DNA of 64,000 nt from NCBI GenBank assembly GCA_963812085.1, contig CAWETL010000003.1, positions 62,001 to 126,000 of the forward strand, read 5' to 3'. The stretch is from SPDF01 sp963812085. Lineage in GTDB: Bacteria > Gemmatimonadota > Gemmatimonadetes > Gemmatimonadales > GWC2-71-9. Numbering within the stretch: the first letter of the stretch is position 1; the number at the start of each line of letters is the position of its first letter. The notes beneath the pieces are model-generated. The model was not told the DNA's origin, made no database searches, and was given only the letters and a program-made list of their open reading frames with translations. The translations under genes and the position numbers were made by a program. This document shows positions 26,236-34,407 of the stretch, piece after piece.

Positions 26236-26841
26236 TCAAGCAGCGCCGGCGCGCGCCTCGAGGGCAAGCCAGACGTCGCGGGCCCGTCGTTCCAGTTGCG
26301 CGCGGTCGCCGTCGTTGTCGATCACGAACTGGCTCCGCTTGCGCTTGGGGCCGCTCGGCATCTGGGCGGCGATGAGCCGTTCGGCGTCCTCGCGCGGGAG
26401 CCCGCGCATCGTCACCAGGCGGTGGAGGCGGAGCGCTTCGGGTGCGTCGACCAGCACCACGGCGTCGAACTCCCCCGGGTCCGCGGCCTCGAAGAGGAGC
26501 GGGATGTCGGCCACGATGATCCTGGTCCCGGCGGCCTGTGCGGCGGCCCCCAGCACCTCGAGCTGGGCGCGGACCGCGGGGTGCACGATCCCGTTCAGGT
26601 CCGACCGGGCGCGGGTGTCGGCCAGGATGAGCCGGCGCAGGGCGGCGCGGTCGAGTTCACCGGTGGAGGTCACGACCTCCTTTCCGAAGCGCTCGACGAT
26701 CCGGCGATGCACCTCGGTGCCGGGGCGCTGGAGGCCGCGCACCACCTCGTCGGAGTCGATCAGCCCGGCGCCCCACTGGCGGAAGTGGGCGGCCACGGCC
26801 GACTTGCCCGACGCGATGTTGCCGGTGAGCGCCACGATCAC
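26236..26841 (-). CDS. coaE: Dephospho-CoA kinase
   Basis: A 201-residue P-loop kinase that phosphorylates dephospho-CoA in the last step of coenzyme A synthesis. The P-loop is GNIASGKS (7-14). DSDEVVRGLQRPG, LNGIVHPAV, VADIPLLFE and the lid arginine region RGLPREDAERLI are all present. GTG start overlapping the tdk stop (GTGA). It precedes gcvH by 55 bases in which I see no riboswitch or terminator. Confidence 0.97.
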   Translation of the reverse strand: MIVALTGNIASGKSAVAAHFRQWGAGLIDSDEVVRGLQRPGTEVHRRIVERFGKEVVTSTGELDRAALRRLILADTRARSDLNGIVHPAVRAQLEVLGAAAQAAGTRIIVADIPLLFEAADPGEFDAVVLVDAPEALRLHRLVTMRGLPREDAERLIAAQMPSGPKRKRSQFVIDNDGDRAQLERRARDVWLALEARAGAA

Positions 26842-27443
26842 AGGAGGGCCCGCTGGTCTTCATCGGCGCTCGGCACGCGGTGACAGTGCCGGCAGCGCGC
26901 CTCGTAACTTTCCCGCCCGCCGACCATGATGGTCGGCGAATCGTACCGGGCCGGCCGCCCGTCGATCAGGCGCTGGTTGCGGCAGGCCAGGTCGCCGCAC
27001 ACCACGCAGATGGCCCGGAGCTTGTCCACCTGCTCGGCCACGGCCATCAGGTCCCCCATCGGGCCGAACGGCTCGCCGCGGAAGTCGGTGTCGGTGCCCG
27101 CCAGCACGACCCGGATGCCGCGCCCGGCCAGCTCGGTGGCCACTCCCACGATGTCGTTGCCGAGAAACTGCGCCTCGTCGATGCCGACCATCTCCACGTC
27201 GCTGTGGATCTGCCGGATGATCTCGCCGGCGGTGTCGACCGGTGTCGCGTCGATCTCGAGGCCATCGTGGCTGCTGACGCGGTAGAGCCCGGCGTAGCGG
27301 GCGTCGAGGTGGGACTTGAACACCTGCACCTGCCGCCGCGCGATGATGGCGCGCCGCACCCGCCGGATGAGCTCCTCGCTCTTGCCGCTGAACATGACCC
27401 CGCTGATCACCTCGATCGAACCGGGTCGGCTTCCGTGGAACAT
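26838..27443 (-). CDS. tdk: Thymidine kinase (type II, zinc-binding)
   Basis: A 201-residue cytosolic kinase of the thymidine salvage pathway. The P-loop is GVMFSGKS (15-22), the catalytic DEAQF follows at about 98, and the carboxyl zinc site is formed by CVVCGDLAC and CRHCH. MFHGSRPGSIEVISG is taken as the start (27443); a GTG five codons upstream is possible, and neither has a strong Shine-Dalgarno. First gene of the five-gene run ending with the lipM-like gene. Divergent from hup across 148 bases. The pyrimidine phosphorylase at 53838 belongs to the same salvage pathway. Confidence 0.96.
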   Translation of the reverse strand: MFHGSRPGSIEVISGVMFSGKSEELIRRVRRAIIARRQVQVFKSHLDARYAGLYRVSSHDGLEIDATPVDTAGEIIRQIHSDVEMVGIDEAQFLGNDIVGVATELAGRGIRVVLAGTDTDFRGEPFGPMGDLMAVAEQVDKLRAICVVCGDLACRNQRLIDGRPARYDSPTIMVGGRESYEARCRHCHRVPSADEDQRALL

Positions 27444-27533
27444 CCGGAGGGTCTCCACACGCGGGGGGACGCTGAGGTTACTGCCCGCGCGGTGCGGGGT
27501 CAAGCGGCGCGCGGTCTTGCGGGGCATCGCTCC

Positions 27534-27553
27534 GGCGCACCATATTGTGCGCC
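27534..27553. repeat. Palindrome in the tdk/hup divergent control region
   Basis: GGCGCAC (27534-27540) and GTGCGCC (27547-27553) are perfect inverted repeats around the AT-rich centre CATATT. It is the only AT-rich site in this 148-base gap and lies 38 bases before the hup start, so it could be an operator overlapping a -10 element. The rest of the gap shows nothing definite. Confidence 0.4.
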
Positions 27554-27591
27554 GCCCCTCCCACCTGCCTGTGCCGCGCAAGGAGCCCGTC

Positions 27592-27882
27592 GTGAAGAAG
27601 TCGGAACTCGTGGCCGTCGCCGCCAAGCGGCTCGGCCTGTCCAAGGCGCGGGCCGGTGAAATCGTGGATCAGTTCTTCGGCACCGAGGGCATCCTGGCGG
27701 GCGAGTTGCGGAAGGGGAACACGGTGCAGATTTCCGGCTTCGGCAGCTTCGAGCCGCGGCCGCGCGGTGCGCGCAGCGGCCGCGATCCCAAGACCGGCAA
27801 GACCATCAGCATCCGGCCGTCGATCGTCCCGGCCTTCCGGCCGGGAAGCGCCCTCAAGGCGCTCGTGAACCGCCGGAAGTAG
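27592..27882 (+). CDS. HU family DNA-binding protein
   Basis: A 96-residue histone-like protein that bends DNA and compacts the nucleoid. The core shows KKSELVAVAAKRLGLSKARA, the dimer helix EIVDQFF, VQISGFGSFEPRPRGARSGR as the body and start of the arm, and NPKTG-like DPKTGKTISI followed by PAFRPGSALKALVN. AAGGAG at 27580-27585 is 6 bases before GTG 27592. The last 29 bases overlap the convergent DbpA-domain gene. HU or IHF subtype cannot be decided. Confidence 0.95.
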   Translation: MKKSELVAVAAKRLGLSKARAGEIVDQFFGTEGILAGELRKGNTVQISGFGSFEPRPRGARSGRDPKTGKTISIRPSIVPAFRPGSALKALVNRRK

Positions 27883-29299
27883 GGGGCCGGCGTCGCGGCG
27901 CCGCCGCCGAAGGGACGGGACCGCGGTCCACCTTGGCCATCACCTTCTTGTTCCGCACCGTCCGCCCGTCCATCCCCCGCGCAATCCGCTCCACATCCGC
28001 CGTCGGCAGTTCGACCAGGCTGTACGCCTCCTTCAATTCGATCCGCCCGATCATCGTCCGGTCCACCCGCACTTCCTTCGTCAGCACCGCCACCAGGTCC
28101 GAGGCCGTCGTGCCCTCCTGCTTGCCGACGCTCACGAACATGCGGGCCGTGCCGCCCGGGGCGGCGGCGGGAGCCGGCTCTGCGGCCGCCCGCGGCGCGA
28201 CGGCGGCCGGGACCGCCGCCGGCTGCTCGAGCCACAACTGATACAGCGCCGCTGCCACGGCCGACGGGTCGTGCCGCTCGAAGAGCGGCGCGAGCGCCAG
28301 TAATCCCGTGGTGGGCGTTCCCGATTCCAGCACCGTCGCGATCGACGCCCGGCGGCGCGCGGCCTCGTCGACGGCGGCGTCCACCGCGCCGGTGAGCCGG
28401 AGGCTCCGCCGGCCGGACGTGATCGAGGCCACGTAGGCCTCGGCGGAAGGCGGCACGAGGAGCACCACCGGCCCGGCGGTCATGAGGAGGCGGAGTTGCG
28501 CCGGTGTCGGCGGGTCGTATGCGATCACCAGATCGGACGCCTCGACCGGGCCGTCGGTGACCACCGCGTGCGCGGCGCAGCCGGCCAGCGCATGCCGCAC
28601 CTGCCCCGCGCCGGCGGCATCCGCACACCAGACCGTGAACGAAGCCGGATCCAGCAGCTCGGCGACTTCCGCCGCCGCCGCCGCGCGGCGGGCCCACGGC
28701 ACGCTCACCGTCCGCACCGGCCCGGCGGGGGCCGTCGGCAAGGTCTCGGCGGGCGGGAAGCCGACCGTGAGGGCCTTTCGGGCGTAGCGCTCGATGACGT
28801 CCGCCGCCCGGCCCGGCTGGGCCGTGAACACGACGCGCTGCGCGTCCTTGTCGAGGTCGTGCATGAGCACGGTCAGCGCCTCCGCGCCGCCCCACGACTC
28901 GGGCCAGGCGAGGACGGCGACGGCGAGCTGGTCGGGCTTGAGCGCGGAGCGTTCGAGCAGCTGGAGGGCCGTGGCGGGCGTGGTCACGAGGACCCGGGCC
29001 GCGCCGGCGCGAAGGAGCCGCGCGGCGCGCGACGCGTTGCCCGCGGCGAGCACCCGCGATGCCGGCATGGCGCGCGAGGCCGCCTCGGTCCAGTCGGCGA
29101 CGGTGTCGGGAGCGGTGAGGATGAGGGCCCGGAGTCCGGAGGCGGGAGCACCGGCGAGGCGCCGGTCGAGGGCCGCCAGGATCGGCGCCGCACCCGCGGC
29201 GCACGGGGGGATGGCCGCCACGACGTGGTGGCCGCGCTCGGCGGTGACGGCCGCCTCGGTGAGGTCGGCAAGCGATGCGAACATCTGGGACTCGGACAC
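27854..29299 (-). CDS. Degenerate DEAD-box-like protein with DbpA RNA-binding domain
   Basis: A 481-residue protein. Residues about 390-462 are a clear DbpA/CsdA-type RNA-binding domain: FVSVGKQEGTTASDLVAVL, IGRIELKEAYSLVELP, DGRTVRNKKVMAKV. The first 380 residues follow the two-RecA layout of DEAD-box helicases but lack catalysis. Where AxTGxGKT should be there is AIPPCAAGAAP. VTTPATALQLLE keeps the TPGR-like surroundings. DEAD is replaced by AWPES, and SAT by TAQPG. Several segments are alanine-rich. It therefore likely binds structured RNA (DbpA domains recognise 23S helix 92) without unwinding. GTG start with GAGGG 5 bases upstream. Confidence 0.8.
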   Translation of the reverse strand: MSESQMFASLADLTEAAVTAERGHHVVAAIPPCAAGAAPILAALDRRLAGAPASGLRALILTAPDTVADWTEAASRAMPASRVLAAGNASRAARLLRAGAARVLVTTPATALQLLERSALKPDQLAVAVLAWPESWGGAEALTVLMHDLDKDAQRVVFTAQPGRAADVIERYARKALTVGFPPAETLPTAPAGPVRTVSVPWARRAAAAAEVAELLDPASFTVWCADAAGAGQVRHALAGCAAHAVVTDGPVEASDLVIAYDPPTPAQLRLLMTAGPVVLLVPPSAEAYVASITSGRRSLRLTGAVDAAVDEAARRRASIATVLESGTPTTGLLALAPLFERHDPSAVAAALYQLWLEQPAAVPAAVAPRAAAEPAPAAAPGGTARMFVSVGKQEGTTASDLVAVLTKEVRVDRTMIGRIELKEAYSLVELPTADVERIARGMDGRTVRNKKVMAKVDRGPVPSAAAPRRRPPTSGGSRAP

Positions 29300-29383
29300 G
29301 GGGACCCTCGGTTGTCAAATTGCCGGCGCATGCCGGCGTCCAAAAGTAAGCGCAGCGACACCGCGATGCCACCGCGGCCGCAG

Positions 29384-29412
29384 TTGACATCACCTCACCG
29401 CTTGGGGAGCTT
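29384..29412 (+). promoter_or_regulatory. Promoter candidate TTGACA-17-GAGCTT before the aminotransferase
   Basis: A consensus -35 TTGACA (29384-29389) is followed after 17 bases by GAGCTT (29407-29412). The -10 is weak by E. coli standards but shares the AnCTT ending with other candidates in this window. Start of transcription near 29419 would leave a 30-base leader. Confidence 0.4.
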
Positions 29413-29448
29413 TCGGCTCGGCCACTCTCCTCCCCTCTGGACACCGCG

Positions 29449-30657
29449 ATGCCCGATCCGCTCTCGCTCAACCTCGTGCACCTGAAGGCGTCGGAGACCA
29501 TCGCGATCAGCGCCGAGACGAAGCGGCGTCGCGCCGCCGGCGAGGAGGTCTTCGACCTGAGCCTCGGCGAGCCGGATTTCGACACGCCGCCGCTCGTTGC
29601 GCAGGCCGGGATCCAGGCCATCCAGAAGGGCATGACCCACTATCCGGCCAACCCGGGGATTCCGGAGCTCCGGGCGGCCATCGCACGCCAGCTCTCGCGC
29701 GAGAGCGCCGGCCGCCCGGTGAACCCCGACAACGTCGTGGTCAGTTCCGGCTCCAAGCAGTCGCTCTTCAACGCCTGCTTCACCCTGTTCGGGCCCAACG
29801 ACCAGGTGCTGATTCCGTCGCCCGCGTGGGTGTCGTATCCCCAGATCGTGTACCTGAGCCGCGCGGAGCCGGTGATGGTCCCCGGGGACATCGAGTGGGG
29901 CCTGAAGGTGAGCGCGCGCGACCTCGACAAGCACTCCACCACGCGGACCCGGGGGCTCATCCTCTGTTCGCCCTGCAATCCGACCGGCGCGGTCTACACG
30001 CTGGCCGAGCTCAAGTCGATCGCCGAGTGGGCCAAGGCCAACGACGTCTGGATCGTGGCTGACGAGATCTACCGCCGCATCAACTACGGCGCGCCGGCGG
30101 CGCCGAGCTTCCTCGACCTGCCCGACTCCCTGCTGGAAAAGACAGTCGTCGTGTGCGGCGCGAGCAAGGCCTACGCGATGACGGGGTGGCGGATCGGGGC
30201 GGCGCTGGCTCCGCCGCACGTGGCCAAGGGAATGGCGGCGCTGCAGTCGCACACCACCACCGGGGCCAACCATCCGGCGCAATGGGCCGCCGCCACCGCC
30301 TTCGGCGACGAGCGGGTGGAAGCCGACGTGCTCCGGATGGTCGCCGCCTTCCGCCAGCGCCGGGACCGGCTGGTCCAGCGCTTTCGCGACGAGGTGCCGG
30401 GCGTCGAGTTCGTCGAGCCGCATGGGGCCTTCTACCTCTTCTTCCGCGTGGACGGGCTGACGGGGCCGGGCGGGGGAGGGGCGGCCTTCTGCGAGCGGCT
30501 GATGGCGGAGGAGGGCGTGGCCCTCGTGCCGGGGGCCGCCTTCGGCGATGACCGCTGGGCGCGCCTCAGCTACGCCGCCGCCGACAAGGAACTCGACGCC
30601 GGGGTGGACCGGATCCTCCGTTTCATCCGGCGGCTCACCGCGGCGCGGGCGGCCTGA
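29449..30657 (+). CDS. Class I/II pyridoxal-phosphate aminotransferase (aspartate aminotransferase type)
   Basis: A 402-residue PLP enzyme of fold type I. Substrate and cofactor marks: LSLGEPDFDTPP, HYPANPGIPELRAAIA, SGSKQSLFNACF, SPCNPTGAVY, ADEIYRRINYG, the Schiff-base lysine Lys240 in GASKAYAMTGWRIG, and the carboxylate arginine in RLSYA. Most like the thermophile-type (class Ib) aspartate/prephenate aminotransferases. It is followed after 12 bases by a small beta protein. Substrate beyond amino acid/2-oxoacid transamination cannot be fixed. Confidence 0.94.
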   Translation: MPDPLSLNLVHLKASETIAISAETKRRRAAGEEVFDLSLGEPDFDTPPLVAQAGIQAIQKGMTHYPANPGIPELRAAIARQLSRESAGRPVNPDNVVVSSGSKQSLFNACFTLFGPNDQVLIPSPAWVSYPQIVYLSRAEPVMVPGDIEWGLKVSARDLDKHSTTRTRGLILCSPCNPTGAVYTLAELKSIAEWAKANDVWIVADEIYRRINYGAPAAPSFLDLPDSLLEKTVVVCGASKAYAMTGWRIGAALAPPHVAKGMAALQSHTTTGANHPAQWAAATAFGDERVEADVLRMVAAFRQRRDRLVQRFRDEVPGVEFVEPHGAFYLFFRVDGLTGPGGGGAAFCERLMAEEGVALVPGAAFGDDRWARLSYAAADKELDAGVDRILRFIRRLTAARAA

Positions 30658-30669
30658 GGGTATGCACCG

Positions 30670-31170
30670 ATGAACGTGGACACCCGTGTCGAGGCGCTGG
30701 AGGGCACTCTGCCCGGCATCCAGTGGCACTGGGACCTGGAGACCGACATCCTCTCCGGCGGCTTCCGTGCGGCGGCGGGCGGGCGCGGGCTCGAGGGCAG
30801 CGTCGAGCTCTCCGACGAGGAAGGCTCTGTCATCGTCCTCGACGTGGCCGGCGGCGTGGTCTGCGGGCTCGACGTCGTGGTCTGGCCGGAGGTGGACAGC
30901 GTGCCTGGCCTCGCGCCGCCCCCCGCAGCGCGCCTGGGCCGGGTCGTGGTGCCGGGGCGGCCCGCCCGGCCGGAAGTCTCCGCCGTCGAAGTGGACACGA
31001 CGCTCTCGATTTCGGCGTCGCCCGACGAGCGGACGGTGCACATCCGCATCGGCGCCCGGCGCGATGTCGAGGCCGTGCGCGTGGCCGACCACCTGATCGT
31101 GGAGCTGGACCACAAGCGCCGCCTCGCCGGCTTCTGGCTCACCGACGTGCCCCCCTTCGTTCCGGACTGA
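30670..31170 (+). CDS. Hypothetical protein with two DUF2283-like repeats
   Basis: A 166-residue soluble protein. Two halves have the same pattern: an acidic strand pair, a strand, then a turn leading into a final strand: VIVLDVAGGVVCGLDVVVWPE and LIVELDHKRRLAGFWLTDVP. Each half begins with a short strand motif, WDLETDILSGGF and LSISASPDERTVHIRI. DUF2283 domains look like this, so I read it as an internal duplication of a DUF2283-like fold. No active site is visible. It sits between the aminotransferase and the HerA-like gene. NurA, the usual HerA partner nuclease, is not what this is. Confidence 0.6.
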   Translation: MNVDTRVEALEGTLPGIQWHWDLETDILSGGFRAAAGGRGLEGSVELSDEEGSVIVLDVAGGVVCGLDVVVWPEVDSVPGLAPPPAARLGRVVVPGRPARPEVSAVEVDTTLSISASPDERTVHIRIGARRDVEAVRVADHLIVELDHKRRLAGFWLTDVPPFVPD

Positions 31171-31190
31171 TCGCGCCGCCGCGTCCCCCT

Positions 31191-31196
31191 TATCTT
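31191..31196 (+). promoter_or_regulatory. TATCTT -10 element 6 bases before the HerA-like start
   Basis: TATCTT is identical to the -10 of the 6S RNA promoter at 37986 and the minus-strand promoter at 45170. It ends 6 bases before ATG 31203, which has no Shine-Dalgarno, so a leaderless mRNA is likely. The -35 (CTGATC, 18 bases upstream) is poor. Confidence 0.4.
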
Positions 31197-31202
31197 CCCC
31201 GC

Positions 31203-33089
31203 ATGTCCGCCCCCATCGGCCGCGTCGTCGCCACCGAGCTCCGGCCCTCCACACCACACCAGTTCCACTTCCGGACCGCGCGCGAATCGCCGGTGGGCAT
31301 CGGCGCGCTCGTCCGGGTCGAATCGACCGGGCGCGTCGTCTTTGGCGTGGTGACGGAGGCGGTCGCCTACGCCGACCCGGCCACCGCGCGCGCCGAGACC
31401 GGTCCGGCGGACGAGACCCGCCTCTACACGGCGGCGGTGCTCCGCCAGGAGCCCGAGGAGCCGCTGCAGCCGGTCCCGCTGGGCGAGGTCCGGCTCGCCA
31501 CGGACGCCGACGTCCGCGTCGCGCTCCGGATGGACGGGTTCACCGAGGGCGAGCGCTCGACCGGCATCCCGGCAGGCACCTACGGCGCCGCGGGCCTCGA
31601 CGCGCCCGTGTACCTCGACGCCGATTTCCTCCTTGGTCCTGAAGCGGCGCACCTCAACATCACCGGCGTCTCGGGGCTCGCGACCAAGACCAGCGCCGTC
31701 GAGTTCCTGCTGGCGAGCATTTTCCAGACGTTTCCCGCGCACAAGGGCTCGGTGGCGGCGGTCTGCTTCAACGTGAAGGGTCCCGACCTCTGCTTCCTCG
31801 ACCAGCCCGCGACGCTCGGGCCGGAGGACGTTGCCCAGTACGCGCGGCTCGGGCTGGTGCCGCGTCCGTTCGACCCGGTGCGCTACTTCGCGCCCTGCAA
31901 GCCGGACGGCGTGAACCTCAACACGCTGCGCAGTCATCCCGATCTTGCCGGCAACACGGAGCCGCTCACCTGGGGACTTCGCGAGGTCCTCGAGTATGCG
32001 GAGGTCGTGCTCAACCGCGATGACCTCGACGCCAAGGCCGACGCCTTCGTCGACTTTCTCTCGGACCGGGTCGTCGACCGGGAGTTCCACGCGCCCGAAC
32101 TGCACCCCTCGGACTGGCGGGTGCAGACGTTCGCCGACCTGGAGTCGTTCTTCCGCGCGATCTTCGACGCGATGGAGGGCGGTCGGGGCGACATCTGGCG
32201 GACCCACCACATCGCCACCATCCGGAAGGTCCGGAACCGCCTCGGCAACATCACCACCCGCGCCAAGGGCCTCGTGGCCGACGACGGCACGGCAAACGAC
32301 CTCCCCTGGGGCGCGTTCACCGACCGCGGGGTGTACGTCATCGACGTGGCGAGCGTGGACCCGCTGGCGCAGGACCTCGTCTTCGCCCGCGTGGTGAGCA
32401 AGCTCCGCGAGCACCTCGAACGGCGGGACCTCGGCGTGGACCACGTCGTGGTCTTCGTGGACGAGCTCAACAAGTATGCGCCGGCCGACGGGCAGGACAC
32501 CTACGTCCGGAAGATGCTGCTCGACCTCTCCGAGCGCGGCCGCTACCTCGGGCTGGTGCTCTTCTCGGCGCAGCAGTTCCGCTCCCAGGTCCTGCGCCGC
32601 GTCGTCGGCAACGCCGGCACCTCCATCTTCGGCCGGATGGACATGGAGGAACTGGCCACCGCGGGATACGCGACGCTGTCGCCCGCCATCAAGCTGAAGC
32701 TCGCCACCCTGCCCAAGGGCGAGCTGATGATCCGGCACCCGCATTTCACCCAGCCGATCTTCGCCCGCTTCCCGCGGCCCCCGGTGATGTCGGGTCGGGA
32801 AGGGGTCGAACGGTTTCCGCCGGCCACCGACCTGCCCTTTGCCGATGCGGTGGCGCGCCAGCTCCGCGCCATGGACCCCGCCATCGTCACCGACCGGGTG
32901 CGGGCGGCGGTGCACGGCCGGCGGGAGGACGACGTGCGCCGGGCGCTGGCCCGCACCCGGCAGACGCGCCCCGACGACGTGCTGGCGTTCTTCACCGCCG
33001 CCCTCGGCCGGCGCGTGGAGGCGGAGCTGGCCCCCCGTCGCTCCGGGGTCATCCCGCTCCGGGGGACCACCGACCCGTACTCGTCCTAG
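31203..33089 (+). CDS. HerA-like hexameric ATPase (DUF87) with variant Walker A
   Basis: A 628-residue ATPase of the HerA/FtsK superfamily. The amino end is a HAS-barrel (about 1-110, GRVVATELRPSTPHQFHF, GALVRVES). The nucleotide loop at about 154-165 reads ITGVSGLATKTS, in which the GK of Walker A is TK. Walker B is VVVFVDELNKY (about 415-425), and SAQQFRSQV resembles the sensor and arginine region. HerA translocates DNA for end resection with Mre11, Rad50 and NurA in archaea. Here Mre11 and Rad50 follow directly, 139 bases later, but no NurA gene is seen. The variant loop looks intact rather than broken, since all flanking motifs are conserved. Confidence 0.85.
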   Translation: MSAPIGRVVATELRPSTPHQFHFRTARESPVGIGALVRVESTGRVVFGVVTEAVAYADPATARAETGPADETRLYTAAVLRQEPEEPLQPVPLGEVRLATDADVRVALRMDGFTEGERSTGIPAGTYGAAGLDAPVYLDADFLLGPEAAHLNITGVSGLATKTSAVEFLLASIFQTFPAHKGSVAAVCFNVKGPDLCFLDQPATLGPEDVAQYARLGLVPRPFDPVRYFAPCKPDGVNLNTLRSHPDLAGNTEPLTWGLREVLEYAEVVLNRDDLDAKADAFVDFLSDRVVDREFHAPELHPSDWRVQTFADLESFFRAIFDAMEGGRGDIWRTHHIATIRKVRNRLGNITTRAKGLVADDGTANDLPWGAFTDRGVYVIDVASVDPLAQDLVFARVVSKLREHLERRDLGVDHVVVFVDELNKYAPADGQDTYVRKMLLDLSERGRYLGLVLFSAQQFRSQVLRRVVGNAGTSIFGRMDMEELATAGYATLSPAIKLKLATLPKGELMIRHPHFTQPIFARFPRPPVMSGREGVERFPPATDLPFADAVARQLRAMDPAIVTDRVRAAVHGRREDDVRRALARTRQTRPDDVLAFFTAALGRRVEAELAPRRSGVIPLRGTTDPYSS

Positions 33090-33100
33090 CCAATACGGGC

Positions 33101-33175
33101 TTACACGAAGGCACGAAGTCACGAAGGGCACAAGCCCGATCCGCCTCCTTCGTGTCCTTCGTGGCGTCGTGTGAG
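33101..33175. repeat. Imperfect palindrome built from CACGAAG heptads
   Basis: The left arm holds three spaced copies of CACGAAG (33105-33127), and the right arm (33147-33174) holds CTTCGTG units in the opposite sense. Folded together they give a stem of about 27 positions with a few mismatches and a loop of about 20 bases. Intergenic elements of this CTTCGTG/CACGAAG type occur in many environmental bacteria. It fills most of the gap between the HerA-like gene and sbcD and could act as a transcript-stabilising stem or terminator. Confidence 0.7.
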
Positions 33176-33228
33176 ACTTCCGCTGTGTGCTCTTGCCACC
33201 CGTCCCCGTCAGGCGCATTCTCCTACCC

Positions 33229-34407
33229 GTGAAACTCGCCCACCTCGCCGACCTGCACCTGGGCTTCCGGCAGTACCATCGCCAGACGTCCGCCGGCATC
33301 AACCAGCGGGAAGCCGACGTCGCCGCCGCGTTCCGTCGCGCCGTCGACGGCGTGCTGGAGGCCCGTCCCGACGCGATCGTGGTGGCGGGCGACCTCTTCC
33401 ATTCCGTCCGCCCCACCAACGCGGCGATCGTCTTCGCCTTCCAGCAGTTCCAGCGGTTGCGCGCGAGCCTGCCCGACGTGCCGATCGTCCTGATCGCCGG
33501 CAATCACGACACCCCCCGCTCGACCGAGACCGGCTCGATCCTCCGCCTCTTCGACGAGCTGGGCGTGGACGTGGCCACCAACGAGGCACGCCGTTTCGAC
33601 TACCCCCGGCTGGGGCTGAGCGTGCTGGCCGTGCCGCACGAGGCCCTGGTGCAGGCCGAGCGGCCGGTGCTGCGTCCCGAGGGCGGCGCCCGCTACCAGG
33701 TGCTGGTCGCCCATGGCGAGGTGGACGGCGTCTTCCCCTCGGACCGATCGGCGGTGGAGTACGGCGGGGCCGTCGTCCGCCGCGACGAGTTCGGGCCGGG
33801 CGAGTGGAGCTACGTCGCCTTCGGCCACTACCACGTGCGCGCCGAGCTGGGCCCGCGCGCCTGGTACTGCGGGTCGCTGGACTACGTGAGCACCAATCCC
33901 TGGGGCGAGCTGCAGGACGAGGCGGAGCGCGGGGTGGCCGGCAAGGGGTGGATCCTGGCCGATCTCGACACCGGTGCGGCGGTGCCGCAGCCGGTGGCGT
34001 TGGCGCGGCGCGTCATGGACCTGCCCCGGCTGGACGGCGCCGACCTGCCGGCCGAGGAACTGCAGTCCCGGATCGCGGCGCGGGTGGCGGCCGCGCCGGG
34101 AGGGATCGCGGACCAGGTCGTCCGTCTCGTGGTGACGAACGTGCCCCGACATGTGGCGCGCCAGCTCGACCACGCCGCGATCCGCGAGTGGAAGTCGGAG
34201 GCGCTGCACTTCCAGCTGGACCTCCGGCGCCCCGAGCCGTCCCGGATCACCGGCGTCGGCGCGCCGGGCCGCCGGCAGACGCTCCCGGAACTCGTCGCGG
34301 AGTATCTCGGCGCGCGCCCGCTTCCGGCCGACGTGGACCGCGAACTCTTCGTCCGGACCGGCCGCGAACTGGTCGAGGCCGCCGAGCGCGACCTGGCGGA
34401 GAGCTGA
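33229..34407 (+). CDS. sbcD: DNA repair exonuclease SbcD/Mre11 family
   Basis: A 392-residue Mn-dependent phosphoesterase that trims DNA ends with Rad50/SbcC. All metal motifs are present: HLADLHLG (Asp8, His10), VVAGDLFH, IAGNHDTP, AHGEVDG and FGHYHVR. GTG 33229 is chosen because family homology begins MKLAHLADLH; a GTG 14 codons upstream is possible. The stop overlaps the Rad50 start (TGATG). With the HerA-like gene before it, the set resembles the archaeal resection machinery more than the E. coli sbcDC pair. Confidence 0.95.
   Translation: MKLAHLADLHLGFRQYHRQTSAGINQREADVAAAFRRAVDGVLEARPDAIVVAGDLFHSVRPTNAAIVFAFQQFQRLRASLPDVPIVLIAGNHDTPRSTETGSILRLFDELGVDVATNEARRFDYPRLGLSVLAVPHEALVQAERPVLRPEGGARYQVLVAHGEVDGVFPSDRSAVEYGGAVVRRDEFGPGEWSYVAFGHYHVRAELGPRAWYCGSLDYVSTNPWGELQDEAERGVAGKGWILADLDTGAAVPQPVALARRVMDLPRLDGADLPAEELQSRIAARVAAAPGGIADQVVRLVVTNVPRHVARQLDHAAIREWKSEALHFQLDLRRPEPSRITGVGAPGRRQTLPELVAEYLGARPLPADVDRELFVRTGRELVEAAERDLAES

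Noticed and set aside
33101..33175. CRISPR-like array from repeated CACGAAG units
   Set aside because: Units are 7 bases with 2-3 base spacing and inverted in the second half; no repeat-spacer structure and no cas genes.
33187..33228. Earlier GTG start for sbcD
   Set aside because: Adds 14 residues before the conserved MKLAHLADLH start, and they lie beside the palindromic element with no ribosome binding site.
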